A stretch of 64,000 bases of DNA from Forficula auricularia (Eukaryota > Arthropoda > Insecta > Dermaptera > Forficulidae). The position numbers and the translations under genes are program-made. Below the pieces are notes generated by a model. The model made no database searches, was not told the DNA's origin, and was given only the letters and a program-made list of their open reading frames with translations. The DNA lies in the NCBI GenBank assembly GCA_024734495.1, contig JALMQS010000161.1, positions 2,675,531-2,739,530 of the forward strand. Reading direction: 5' to 3'. Shown piece by piece: positions 1 to 9,692 of the stretch (position 1 is the stretch's first letter; each line of letters begins with the position of its first letter).

Positions 1-635
1 ATATTCATGTTTCCTTATCATTCGAAAAGTTTTTCCCGAGGGCGTTCATTCGGATTGTTTGAGCCCAAAAAGTTACTACTAGTTTGATAAAGAAACTTGA
101 AGATCAACTTTTTAAGCAAAAACTCTTAACTTGCCACGAACATGAACAAATTTCTATATTATAATCATAAGAAGAATCTTATTCTTACTTCCTTTCCGAA
201 GAATTTCAATTTCCTTTGGAAAATTTACGCCATTTTCTCTATTCAATTATTGTCTATACAAATCATATGTATATATGTATATTGTACATACCTCGAGGGA
301 AGGGTTTTTTCTTATTGATAAAGTTGTAAAGTTTCTCGGGAGATTAAATTAAATACAATCACAACACGGCTAACAATATTTTTAGTCAACCATTCAATTA
401 AACAATAAATAAATGTTTTCTTCACATATAGCACCGTTAGAGAAGGTAAAGTTTTGGTTTTCAGGACAATTTTTTGACTGATCTCAAAGTTTTTTAAATA
501 TCGAAAAAAAGGCCATCTCTCTATATATAAATCTATCTATGTACTTTATACAAATCATATTTCTAAACCCATCTACCATAAGCAAAATTTGGTACATTTC
601 AAGTGCTAAAAAGCTAGGTACACACGTGAAACTTT
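1..635. other. A+T-rich sequence, nothing recognised
   Basis: No coding pattern, RNA gene or transposon terminus is recognisable here. A weak acceptor/donor-like juxtaposition on the minus strand near 287-300 lacks a good pyrimidine tract. Confidence 0.4.
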
Positions 636-710
636 TTCGAAGGAGACAATAAAAGAGTGTGTCTTCTGCTGGAATTATAAATTTTTAATTTATTTATAAC
701 GAGACTATAG

Positions 711-977
711 TTTGTTGTATTGATTCATTGTTTAAACTGAAAACAATACACAAAAATTGAGATCTAATTCTTGACAATAACATATAGGTTCAAAATTTAT
801 TATTTGTGGCCAAGAAATCTATTAGATATGAGTGAAACTTCAAGAAAAGATGATATCTGATGGATAATTTTAGTTTTATCCAAATACTGAATAACACTAA
901 ACTATAACGTATAATACATAATGCTTAATCTGTAAGTGGTCAGAATGATGGTTCTTAATGCTTAGATAAATTAAATT
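711..977 (+). repeat. Dispersed repeat R1, copy 1
   Basis: This segment matches 5095-5357 in the same orientation with scattered substitutions and small indels (roughly 85-90 percent by eye). Here it sits between the arms of PLE-like element A1. At the second site it lies just outside element A2. It contains no convincing reading frame. Confidence 0.75.
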
Positions 978-1038
978 CTCGAAACTATAGTCTCGTTATA
1001 AATAAATTAAAAATTTATAATTCCAGTAGAAGACACAC

Positions 1039-1404
1039 AACATGGACAGTGAAGCAGGTCAACCGCAGAAAAATAGATGCCTTCGAGCTATGGTGTTGGA
1101 GGAGGATGCTACGAGTCCCCTGGACAGCGCGACGAACAAATATCTCGATTCTTGGTGAAGTCAGGGCTGATCAGCGGCTGTCGAGTATCGTGCTCACAAG
1201 GGTCATGAGATATTTTGGACATCTTACCCGTGCCAATGATGGATTTGAACGAATCGTGATCCAAGGAAAAGTGGAGGGTTCACGAAGACGAGGCAGGTCT
1301 AGATGGAGAAGGGTGCTCCACAAAATAAAAATTGTGGGAGCATGGAGTTAATTAAGTCCACGCAACTTCTGACAAGAAGAAGGCGACTACGAAGAAGAAG
1401 AAGA
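1039..1404 (+). mobile_element. 5'-truncated RTE-type LINE insertion
   Basis: The insertion is bounded by an 11-bp direct repeat, AGAAGACACAC, at 1028-1038 and 1405-1415. It carries the last part of a reverse-transcriptase ORF, a short 3' UTR and a GAA-rich tail (about 1391-1410). It lies inside the right arm of PLE-like element A1, so it is younger than that element. Severe 5' truncation plus a target-site duplication is typical of target-primed LINE integration. The GAA tail overlaps the duplication, so its exact left limit is ambiguous by a few bases. Confidence 0.85.
1040..1351 (+). pseudogene. RTE/BovB-like LINE reverse-transcriptase C-terminus (fragment)
   Basis: The frame is open from the left insertion junction (T-W-T-V-K-Q) to a stop after G-A-W-S. 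It shows the conserved block that follows the RT domain in RTE/BovB-like LINE proteins: F-E-L-W-C-W-R-R-M-L-R-V-P-W-T, then R-R-T-N, then Y-F-G-H-L, then G-K-V-E-G-S-R-R-R-G-R-S-R-W-R. These are about 103 residues of a protein normally near 1,000, so the EN and RT catalytic parts are absent. The first possible start is a GTG at 1049, which has no biological meaning because the element is truncated here. It has no promoter of its own and is expected to be non-functional. The clade call is from remembered family motifs; a related non-LTR clade is possible. Confidence 0.85.
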
Positions 1405-1479
1405 AGAAGACACACTCTTTTATTGACTCCTTCAATTTATAAAAGTTCTGCTACTCTCGGCAAAAAGAAACTTTCAATT

Positions 1480-2720
1480 AAAAACATTTTCCTCAAAGAT
1501 TTGATTCTTTATTGTTAATAATTTCGCGGTTTAAGTGATTCTGAATTTAAACATACATTCATTCATTGTATATAATATAATACAAACATGGAATCGGGGA
1601 CACTTTTCGTTCATAGAAGATTTTGTTCTCAACTTGAATTTTTTATGGATCTATTCAAAATTTTTCCGAGATCCGATAATCCAAATAGAGTGCCAGAGCC
1701 AAAAAAAATCTTGCTTGAATTTGTTTTTGTTTTTGAACGTTTCAGATATTTCTAAAAAAGAATTAGGGAAAAAAATGTTTTCTTGCATGTCTACTAATTT
1801 CAATTACTTTTCCTGTATTTAATTTGTACATTCTGCTGTACTTTAGGCTTAAGTACGTTTGTCCGCATTTACTGTTCACTTCTATGCATTTTCATTCAAT
1901 ACACTTCGGCTATCAATAAACTTAGAGCAAAATAAAATTATCTCTCTAGCCTTGTGTAGACTTAGGCTAATCAATGGTTGTTAATATTTCAAGACGAAAA
2001 CAATGAAACCATTATGGTTCGCGTTGATGAAAGATAATCATCCATTCCTTGTTTGTTCGTATGATGAGTTAAAAGGGAATTAATTATGTATCGCTATCCG
2101 CGTTATAAATGGCGGTCGCATCGCATCTAAAAAGTAAAGTATTTCCTCCAAGTGGTATACTGAGATAGCCACGAAAGGAAGCTTTCGAATAATGAATTCT
2201 CGAGCTTAGGGAAATAAAGCACGGGCATTTACAATTCATAGAAAGACTGCTTTGTTTGGATGAGAGTCAATTGACCTTTTAGTCATATCAAGTTCTTTTC
2301 TGTATTTAATTAAAGACATTATATATCAAAGGAGAGTCAATGCCAGGTCAGACAAGTTCAAAGTCATTTCAATTTTTTCTTAATTTTCTACTGACTTTAG
2401 AAGTGAAGAAAGTCTTGTCCTGTAATGGCAAAATAAAAGTGATGTATCGAAAGATTTAGACGTTTCATCATCATCATCATTTTCATCTGAGTGTATACAG
2501 TCTTAAGACTGATATGATGCAACCACCAGTCTACATTCGACTTTATTCTTTGATAGCTCTTTCCCTTAAAATTGAATCAATAATGAATTATAGTATACAT
2601 CTATATAGGTTATGAATAATAGTAAATATTTAATTGAACTTGGTGTATTTTTCATTTATTAAGATAAGAACTCGATACATGTAAAAATTATTGTTGAAGC
2701 TTGTGTGTTATTGGTTAAGA
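1480..2720. other. Unique A+T-rich sequence, nothing recognised
   Basis: The reading frames here (for example 1535-1822) are low-complexity and show no family resemblance. Around 2070-2130 there is a slightly more G+C-rich, homeodomain-site-like stretch (TTAATTAT and TTATAAATGG), but nothing firm. Confidence 0.4.
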
Positions 2721-2800
2721 CAGGGGTTCCCAAACTTTTCAGAGTCGCAGCGCCTTTTTTTTCAATGTCGCCCTATTATATATTATTTATTTGGCCTTCT
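2721..2800 (+). mobile_element. hAT-like terminus fragment
   Basis: The sequence begins CAGGGGTTCCCAAACTTTT followed by GTCGCAGCGCC, a terminus style common in animal hAT elements. I could not find the opposite end, so this is called as a fragment only. Confidence 0.45.
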
Positions 2801-3305
2801 CTTACGGCAGAAGAAGTTTACAAATTAGGTCTATACAATTGGTGGCAATTTTACATTTTCTCTCTCTCCCTCTCTATTTAAAGTAGTCGTCGCATTGTTA
2901 AAATTTTATACATAACTATGTCAAATAAATAAAAACTAATAAAAACAAAAATTGAAAAAGTAAAAGTATGTCTAATCGTAAGAGATAAAAATAAATAATA
3001 AATACATTTTTAGCTTCTCAATTTGTTTTTTGTCTAGTTAGCCAATAAAATTTGAATTTTTAGTTAAATCACAAAAATAAAAGCTTCAATAGCTTCATTA
3101 CTGGAAATAAATAATTTGAAATAAAAATAAATATGTGTAGTTGTTATTATGATTATTTTTTTTTTAAGTAGTAATTAATATTTTGCTTTCTTTAGTGTTT
3201 GTGTTTTGGTTTGAGAAATGTCTGAAACTAAGAAATGTTCATTCGTTCATGTATGTAATTCGGATTTCTATAGTAAACCCACGATCGGGTAAAATCGAAA
3301 AACTG
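2801..3305. other. Very A+T-rich stretch, nothing recognised
   Basis: Dominated by A and T runs and AAATAAA-type words. It may include the decayed interior of the hAT fragment to its left. The minus-strand frame at 3228-3425 is not a recognisable protein. Confidence 0.35.
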
Positions 3306-3348
3306 TCTAGATTCCCATAAACCACGATAATTCAAAAACGTAAAGTCA
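3306..3348 (+). repeat. Dispersed repeat R2, copy 1
   Basis: About 43 bp centred on CCACGATAATTCAAAAACG. It is nearly identical to 4610-4652 and a diverged version is at 29378-29416. The parent element is not identified. Confidence 0.6.
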
Positions 3349-4085
3349 TAATTTTTTTTTGTCGGCCCGGATTCACCATTCTTATCACTATATAAGCAGA
3401 ATCGTTCAGTTCTTTCAAGTGCCAAAAAATTTGTATTTTATTTGGTCACAAGAGATTTTCAATTTTTAGGATTTAAGGTGCCTGAAAAATTGAAAATAAA
3501 ATAAAATTCGAATTTTTTTACGAAAATAAAAAATTAAATCATTTTGATTTGGTAATTTTATTACCAAATTAAACACAGGCTTTAGCTTGCAAGCATACCG
3601 AGGAAATTTTATTAAAAAAAAAAAAAAATTATTAATTTTATTAAAAACAAATTTCGTATGAATTGATTTTCTAAAATGAACACCCCATAATAAATATCTG
3701 TTAATTCTTATTTATTTGATAAAAAAATTTACCTAATAAAAATAAATTCATTGTATATAATTATTTATTGAAAAAAATATATTCGATAATTTTTTTCTTT
3801 CCTTAAAAGCAAATGAAAAGAATCTACTGAAATTTCGAAAAAAGAATTCCCTTATTTCTTGAAAATATTTTAGAAATAACAAAAGATAAAAATATTAAAA
3901 AAATAATAAATCCTCTGAAATGCAATTGGGGTAGATTGTCTCACTCTGGCATAGAAAGAAAAGGGTGCGAAATTTAAGCTTGGAAATTTTTATAATAAAC
4001 CCGGATACATGTCGACACAAGTCCATATCCATTGGAGACATTGAAACAAGCTCAGACAGGAAATAAGTATTTTTCTATTAGCAAG
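3349..4085. other. A+T-rich sequence, nothing recognised
   Basis: Contains A runs and a small perfect inverted repeat around TTGGTAAT/ATTACCAA near 3550-3572. No gene signature is seen. Confidence 0.35.
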
Positions 4086-4094
4086 TATAGTAAG

Positions 4095-4458
4095 AGTTGA
4101 TAAATTATGTTGATTTATGTCCATTATAATTAGTAGATTAAAAATTCAGTTTATTGGACAAAGTTTTTTTTATTGAAGTTCTTCTTCAATTTTTGTACAA
4201 CGTTTCGTCTCTCTCGAGACTTTTTCAAGTACTCAATTGGTTAGAACAACATTGGTTGAAATAAAGATAAAAATAACTGAGACATAGTAGGATTTTTTCT
4301 TTCTAGATTGATACCATAAAACAATATTGTTTTATGAGTACTTGAACCAACTTACCAATTGAATACTTGAAAAAGTCTCGAGAGAGACGAGGCGTTGTAC
4401 AAAAATTGAAGAAGAACTTCAATAAAAAAACTTTGTCCAATAAACTGAATTTTTAATC
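4095..4458. mobile_element. PLE-like palindromic element, family G
   Basis: Flanked by a 9-bp direct repeat TATAGTAAG (4086-4094 and 4459-4467). A tail of about 40 bp (4095-4134) precedes an inverted-repeat pair covering 4135-4458. Arm ends are AGATTAAAAATTCAG and its complement. Each arm carries a hammerhead-like block, mutated in the right arm. This is the same overall plan as families A to E. Confidence 0.75.
4187..4239 (-). ncRNA. Hammerhead-like motif, family G left arm
   Basis: Read on the minus strand: TTGAAAA, one extra A, stem II GTCTC-GAGA-GAGAC, GAAAC, then GTT. Stem I can form GUAC/GUAC plus an outer CAAUU/AAUUG helix. The core differs from CUGANGA at two positions (C3 and G8), and the right arm has GAGGC in place of GAAAC. 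It is probably a relic rather than an active ribozyme. Confidence 0.5.
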
Positions 4459-4609
4459 TATAGTAAGTTTTATCAATAGCGTCGAATTCTCTTTAACACA
4501 AGCTAACTAATAATAAAATTGCATGCAAATACAAAGTCTATTATGTAGAGTTTATATATGTTAAAAAAAAGAAAAGATATAAGTAATAGAAATATCTAAT
4601 GTCGATCTC

Positions 4610-4652
4610 TCTAGATTCCCATAATCCACGATAATTCAAAAACGTAAAGTCA
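4610..4652 (+). repeat. Dispersed repeat R2, copy 2
   Basis: Near-identical to 3306-3348. It directly precedes the target-site duplication of PLE-like element A2. Confidence 0.6.
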
Positions 4653-4777
4653 AAATTTTCAATATAAGTTAATTAAATTGAAAGTTTTTGCCGAGAGTAG
4701 CAGAATTTTTATATATTGAAGGAGACAATAAAAGAGTGTGTCTTCTGCTGGAATTATAAATTTTATTTATTTATAAC

Positions 4778-4816
4778 GAGACTATAGTTTCGAGGGCTTT
4801 GCCCTCTTCATCAGTC
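4778..4816 (-). ncRNA. Hammerhead-like motif, family A2 left arm
   Basis: Exact mirror of the plus-strand motif at 4937-4975, because the element is a perfect palindrome. Confidence 0.65.
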
Positions 4817-4936
4817 TATTACAATGTATTCACAGGAATTAATTTATGAATGAAAGTTTAAAATCTTTCATGTGGCACCACATGAAAGATTTTAAACTTT
4901 CATTCATAAATTAATTCCTGTGAATACATTGTAATA

Positions 4937-4975
4937 GACTGATGAAGAGGGCAAAGCCCTCGAAACTATAGTCTC
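4937..4975 (+). ncRNA. Hammerhead-like motif, family A2 right arm
   Basis: CTGATGA (4939-4945), one extra A, stem II GAGGGC-AAA-GCCCTC, GAAAC (4962-4966), then TATAGTC with a candidate cleavage site after GTC (4973). Stem III would be A-C/G-U closed by UAUA. That segment, ACTATAGT, is self-complementary, as in hammerheads thought to act as dimers. Inner stem I is GA/UC. The extra base between CUGAUGA and stem II is non-canonical. Confidence 0.65.
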
Positions 4976-5094
4976 GTTATAAATAAATAAAATTTATAAT
5001 TCCAGCAGAAGACACACTCTTTTATTGTCTCCTTCAATATATAAGTTAATTGTCTCTACTGAAGGAACCAAACTTAGAGACTTATCAGTTATTT

Positions 5095-5357
5095 TTTGTT
5101 GTATTGATTCATTGTTTAAACTGAAAACAATACACGAAAATTGAGATCTAATTTTTAACAATAACATATAGGTTCAAAATTTATTAGTTGTGGTCAAGAT
5201 ATCTATTAGATAGAGTGAAACTTCAAGAAAAGCTGATATCTGATGAATAATTTTAGTTTTATTCAAATAATGATTAACAGTAAACTAACGTTTAATACAT
5301 ATACTTAACTTTTAAGTGGTCAGGATGATTTTTGTTAATGCTTAGATAAATTAAATT
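5095..5357 (+). repeat. Dispersed repeat R1, copy 2
   Basis: Second copy of 711-977, in the same orientation. It lies about 45 bp beyond the right TSD of PLE-like element A2 instead of between the arms as at A1. Confidence 0.75.
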
Positions 5358-6080
5358 AATCTCATTAATTCCTGTCACCGCAAATACATATGTCTGGGAA
5401 TTTTCAAAAAAAATGATTCGATAGACCTCAGTCAAATTTCAATTATAAGATTCTACCCAAACAGAGGAAACAAGTCAAAATCATTTAGTAAGCAAAATAA
5501 AATAAATTCTACTCATCTTAAAATAAATAAAAATTTTATCTAATTGTTTTAACATTTTCAATAGAGTGAAAGAGAAACATTTATCCTCCCCTCCTAGGGG
5601 CTGAATCGGAAATCGAATTACATAAATATTAACTTTTCAATTTATATTGGAATTATATTCTTGGATCTATATAGATATTATTCTTAAATGGATTTTCAGT
5701 GGCGTTGACCAAATGTAATCAAGGCGGCTGTTCGATTTCCGAATATTCCATTATCAAGATTCATTATGATCCCCTCTAGCCCCCCTCCCCGGCCCCATGA
5801 GCCCACAACATCATTTATCGACTACCCTGTATAAATGCGATTAGATCAAGATACGGCTGAAGGGAAATTCCTATTCATTTTTACTTACAGAATGATTTCT
5901 TCATTATTATTTTCATGAGATATCGATCGCTTTATATTCATTCGTTTACCACATCATATTTGTTACATTTTCAATATAATAAGATTTATTCCTCTATCCA
6001 GTAAATGAAATGAAAATTATTCTTTTGAATGGAAATATAAAATTATTTCGAAAGAGATAATTTAATTATTTTCAAGCCAA
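5358..6080. other. Mostly unique sequence
   Basis: Around 5427-5480 is a short match (AAGATTCTACCCA context) to the tail of the SINE at 36615-36660 and to 53255-53290, so a SINE tail fragment is likely. A C-rich patch lies at 5770-5815. Nothing else is recognised. Confidence 0.4.
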
Positions 6081-6344
6081 CAGGGGCGTAGCCACGGGGG
6101 GGGGGGGGGGGGTAATCAGAACCCCCCCAAGCGTAGGGCTCATGGGATGAGTAACGGCAACAAAAAACCGTTTCTTAATGCAAACTAACCGTAATTAAAT
6201 ATATCCTATATGTTTAATCAAGAATTATGTTCTTTTTTAATTTCTTGAAGTACCTATTTGTTTTAATAAAAAAAAAATACCCACTAAATATTTTGCATTG
6301 AGGGTTGACCCCTCCCCCATGAAAATTTTCTGGCTACTCCACTG
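6081..6344. mobile_element. hAT-like MITE (CAGGGGCGTAGCCA termini), copy 1
   Basis: The left end CAGGGGCGTAGCCA and right end TGGCTACTCCACTG are imperfect inverted repeats. The element is homologous along its length to 10441-10750. Flanking octamers match at only 5 of 8 positions, so the 8-bp duplication is decayed or absent. A run of about 17 Gs lies near the left end (about 6096-6112). Confidence 0.65.
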
Positions 6345-6350
6345 AAAGGG

Positions 6351-6903
6351 AACAACATTGATTTGGCTACTTAATTTCCAAATTAAGCGAAAAACTAAAT
6401 ATCTTGGGGGAAAATCTTCCACTTAGTAAAAAATTTAATGGCATACTCTAACAATACTTTATCTTTTGAAAATTTTTTAGAACACTCACTTTACTTACAT
6501 ACTTTTCTTTAGATAATAATCTAATTGTATTATTAACAACATTGATTTGGCCACTTAATTTCCAAATTAAGCGAAACACTAAATATCTTGAGGGAAAATC
6601 TTCCACTTAGGAAAAAATTTAATGGTATACTCTAACAATACTTTATCTTTTGAAAATTTTTTAGAACACTCTCACTTTACTTACATACTTTTCTATAGAT
6701 AATAATCTAATTGTATTATTAACAACATTGACTTGGCCACTTAATTTCCAAATTAAGCGAAACACTAAATATCTTGGGGGAAAATCTTCCACTTAGGAAA
6801 AAATTTAATGGTATACTCTAACTATACTTTATCTTTTGAAAACATTTTAGAACACTCACTTTACTTACATACTTTTCCATAGATAATAATCTAATTGTAT
6901 TAT
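6351..6903 (+). repeat. Tandem repeat, three units of about 184-186 bp
   Basis: Units start at 6351, 6535 and 6721 with AACAACATTG, and each contains CCACTTAATTTCCAAATTAAGCG-type sequence and GATAATAATCTAATTG. Divergence is a few percent by eye. No ORF spans a unit. The array starts 6 bp after the end of the hAT-like MITE. Confidence 0.9.
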
Positions 6904-7902
6904 CGATTACTTTTCACATTGACAAAAACCTGAAATGTTATTATACTATAAATTGTATTGACAATTATAATTTATATGAAGTGAAACTTCTTATGGCGGA
7001 CTAGTAGTTCAAGCTTAAATAAAACCGATATTTCAAAGGGAAAGAGATAGGAAATGTGATAGAGTTATAGAGAGTGCATCCACCATGCAGACATGAGCAT
7101 AAATTGTTCAGAGAAAAAAGTCCAAAAAGTCCTCTGAAATCACGACATTGATTCGACATAAAAAAATAAATAATATTTTATAAATTTTAGCGCACCTTTT
7201 TTCGACTTTTTTTTGCAATTTTTTGTTACTTCTGATATCTATTTATGCTCGCCGTCTTCAAATAAACTTGAAACTAAGATGAATCACACTCATTGAAACG
7301 AAATCTTTGAAAGTGTGCTTTGATTCCCAAATATATATTTATATATAAAATTTGGATAGTATTACTCAAAAATAATATTCAATTTTTTTGGTCCACGAGC
7401 TTTCCAGATGTCGATCAATTTCAACGAGTTATTTGCTTTTATAATTCTCTGCTGGGAATCTATGTTACTCTATCTCAAGTAGGTTGTTTAAAACCATGGA
7501 AATGTTTTTCGTTGTTTGATCGGTCCCCCTTCCATTACATCATCAATCATCATTTTTGGAAAATTGATTAACAATTATATTATTTAATAAAACTTTTTTT
7601 CATACATTTAAATATATTTATAAGTAGTACATTATTTGCCATATTTACTTTAGTTATGTGGATAGATTAATATCTAGATAATGAAACTCTATAAAGCTTT
7701 CTGAATAATAATAATAAGGGCTGCCTAAAACATGTAAACAAAAAATGATTGATTGGCGATCAATTTGGCATATCAAGCCAATGAAAATCTTCGACATCAG
7801 GTCTAAGCTTTTACCATTTAAGTGAAACTTGATGTCGTCATATAGGACCTAAACCCACCGGATACTTATTTCTAGTTTTATATCTTACTTCATATTTTTA
7901 AT
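6904..7902. other. A+T-rich sequence, nothing recognised
   Basis: The plus-strand frame at 7320-7571 (83 codons) resembles no family I know and has A+T-driven composition. I do not call it a gene. Confidence 0.4.
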
Positions 7903-8009
7903 TAAAGCAATATGAATGTTGTTAGAAATCCTGGCTGTGATGAAATTATATTAGATGAAGGAGGAGATATCAGCCAAAGTTGGATGCGATGGGTTCAATA
8001 AAACACCCT

Positions 8010-8056
8010 GAATAAAACGTTTCGGCCTGAATTTATTTGGCCATCTTCAGTTAATT
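8010..8056 (-). ncRNA. Hammerhead-like motif, family B1 left arm
   Basis: On the minus strand: CTGAAGA, extra T, stem II GGCC with an 11-nt loop and GGCC, GAAAC, then GTT. AAACGTTT around stem III is self-complementary. Confidence 0.55.
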
Positions 8057-8350
8057 GGGAGTTATACACAAAATGCGGTACACATATGTGATCGAACCAA
8101 GGCTTGTCATAAATAAAAATTGTAGCTTCATGTAAATTTGTAATGTGTCTGCGCCAAAAGGTTCACAATGAATGTCCTAAATATAGTCTATTTTTGAACT
8201 TTTGTTTCTTTTATCGACATTCATCCTGAACCTTTGGGCGCAGGCACGTTGCCAATTTGCACGAAGCTACAATTTTTGACAAGGCTTGGTTCGATCACAT
8301 TTGTGTACCGCATTTTGTGTATAACTCCCAATTAACTGAAGAAGGCCAAA

Positions 8351-8396
8351 TAAATTCAGGCCGAAACGTTTTATTCAGGGTGTTTTATTGAACCCA
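8351..8396 (+). ncRNA. Hammerhead-like motif, family B1 right arm
   Basis: CTGAAGA (8356-8362), extra A, GGCC (8364-8367), loop, GGCC (8379-8382), GAAAC (8383-8387), GTT (8388-8390). Stem I starts AAU/UUA next to the core and then weakens. Confidence 0.55.
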
Positions 8397-8450
8397 GCGC
8401 ATCCAACTTTGGCTGATACCTCCACCTTCTTCAAATATAAAGCAATATGA

Positions 8451-9144
8451 TCCTTTCAAACATATAAATCAAATATAACAATGTATAAGATGTTTCAAAT
8501 ATTTAAGAATATCCTGAGATAAAAAGAAAACCCAAAGTATATGCGAAATATAGATAACAAAATGGTATTTATGTCTTAAAAAATTTGTATTTATAATTTA
8601 ATTCCTAAATGTATTGATTTATTATTCATCAGGGTTGATTTTATGTAAAACCAATGTAAACGAATGTTTGTTTTGTTCTCCCTTCATGCATGCAGTCGTT
8701 TTAAGTTGAATGACAACAAAATCGAATAAAGATAGAGGAATTTTATTTGTTAGCATTGGATCCCTAAAACAAAGTGGCCAACTGTTTCCACCACTTTCTA
8801 TTTGATATCGTCCGATCCTCCGGTGTACGTGCCTGGACTCCGGTCGGTCTATGATTCCAGTCTCTAATCCTGTCCTGTCTTCGTGACCGAAAACCCTATC
8901 AATCCGAAAGCCACGACGAATCGAAATTCCCGTGATCTCCAGTAGAAAACGTCACGCAATTAAACAAGTTATTTAAGTCATTACTCTCGAGTTTGTAATT
9001 ATCAATAGCGCTTTTTTATTCCTTGGCTATTATTCTCTACCCTCAAATTCCTATTATCTCAATGTTGATAAAAAAATCTTTCAGGAATACAATTTTAATT
9101 CAATGATTATAAAATGTCTCAACTAAAGAGGAAAATTAATATAT
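8451..9144. other. Unique sequence with a moderately G+C-rich module
   Basis: No gene is recognised. The segment 8879-9010 is partly duplicated at 10050-10165. The surrounding 8750-8960 is less A+T-rich than its neighbours and shows no transposon termini, so it may be functional non-coding DNA. Confidence 0.35.
8879..9010 (+). repeat. Local duplicated module, copy 1
   Basis: Starts CTTCGTGACCGAAAACC and ends TTGTAATTATCAATAGCGC. A diverged second copy follows about 1.17 kb downstream (10050-10165) in direct orientation, best conserved at the TTGTAATTATCAATAGCGC end. No terminal repeats are visible. Confidence 0.6.
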
Positions 9145-9400
9145 TCAATTAGATCGAATTTCAGATCAGAAGATTTTGTCAAAAATACCCCAATATCTCC
9201 CTAGAGCCCGAAATAAGTTTTTTTTCACGTGGTCTGTGTGTATGCATGTATGTATCTGTATTTTTGGTCAACGAAATTTTCCATATCCTTCAACCGATTG
9301 AAATCTATTTGAAAACTTATCATTATTTCACAAAATGAAGCGCGGATTTGTTTTTGATTTATATGGGACGTCAAACATTAGTTAATATTGAAAAGATTTA
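9145..9400 (+). repeat. Dispersed repeat R3, copy 1
   Basis: Shares TATTCAATTAGAT, a GTATGNATGTAT-type tetranucleotide patch, and AAAATGAAGCGC with 32237-32500 in the same order and orientation. It is probably a decayed transposable element of unknown class. Confidence 0.55.
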
Positions 9401-9495
9401 CGTAGTTACCGAGAGTAGCAAAGTTTTTGATTTATAAGGAGAAATCATTCAGGTTGTCCTATATGCTTGTTGTAAATAAGCCTATACCTACTTTA

Positions 9496-9690
9496 CACCC
9501 ATCCCTCGATTTACACGGTAGATACGTTCCAGGAGAAAACGTGTAATTCAAAACCGTGTAAATTGAAACAAAGGATGTATAGAAAAAGCAAACTGAAACC
9601 GTGTGTATCAAAGGATAGACGATCATATTTAAAAACCGTACAAAAGCGAAACCGTGTAAAACAAGTACCGTGTAAATCGAGGAATAGGTG
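9496..9690. mobile_element. TA-flanked MITE (Tc1/mariner/pogo-like)
   Basis: A 195-bp element flanked by TA on both sides. The left end CACCCATCCCTCGATTTACA and the right end are complementary over about 25 bp (TATTCCTCGATTTACACGG when inverted). The CCGTGTAAA word is repeated inside. It has no ORF. Confidence 0.7.
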
Positions 9691-9692
9691 TA

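Larger units (their letters stand above)
636..1479. mobile_element. PLE-like family A relic (copy A1), split by a LINE
   Basis: The left arm (about 642-710) and the right arm (975-1038, continuing 1416-1440) are inverted copies of the family A arm seen complete at 4715-5038. The right side ends with the family A tail, including the CTCTCGGCAAAAA segment near 1456. The hammerhead core is only partly kept (GAAACTATAGTC at 980-991); its CTGATGA half is gone. Between the arms lies a 267-bp segment (711-977) that recurs at 5095-5357. An RTE LINE fragment interrupts the right arm. No clear target-site duplication was found for this copy. Confidence 0.7.
4675..5038. mobile_element. PLE-like palindromic element, family A (best copy, A2)
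   Basis: Flanked by a 13-bp direct repeat ATATAAGTTAATT (4662-4674 and 5039-5051). A tail of about 38 bp on the left (4675-4712, containing GCCGAGAGTAGCAG) is followed by an essentially perfect palindrome. Its two arms of about 162-167 bp meet at a 2-nt centre at 4876-4877. Each strand carries one complete hammerhead-like motif. I found no mismatch between the arms, so it is either recent or kept alike by conversion. There is no ORF. Confidence 0.9.
7916..8437. mobile_element. PLE-like palindromic element, family B (copy B1)
   Basis: Flanked by a 13-bp perfect duplication TAAAGCAATATGA (7903-7915 and 8438-8450). A tail of about 33 bp on the left (7916-7948, containing GGCTGTGATGAAA) is followed by two inverted arms of about 240 bp meeting near 8185. 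The arms correspond to the arms of B2 at 51.7-52.7 kb, but here no coding sequence lies between them. One hammerhead-like core lies in each arm. Confidence 0.9.

Noticed and set aside
287..310. Minus-strand CTCGAG|GTATGT as a second recursive splice site
   Set aside because: Short, broken pyrimidine tract and GAG acceptor; far weaker than the 43.76-kb site.
2461..2500. GATGATGATGATGAAACGTC on the minus strand as another hammerhead
   Set aside because: A simple TCA repeat; no stem II or arms.
7320..7571. 83-codon plus-strand frame
   Set aside because: A+T-driven composition, no family motif, no splice or start context.
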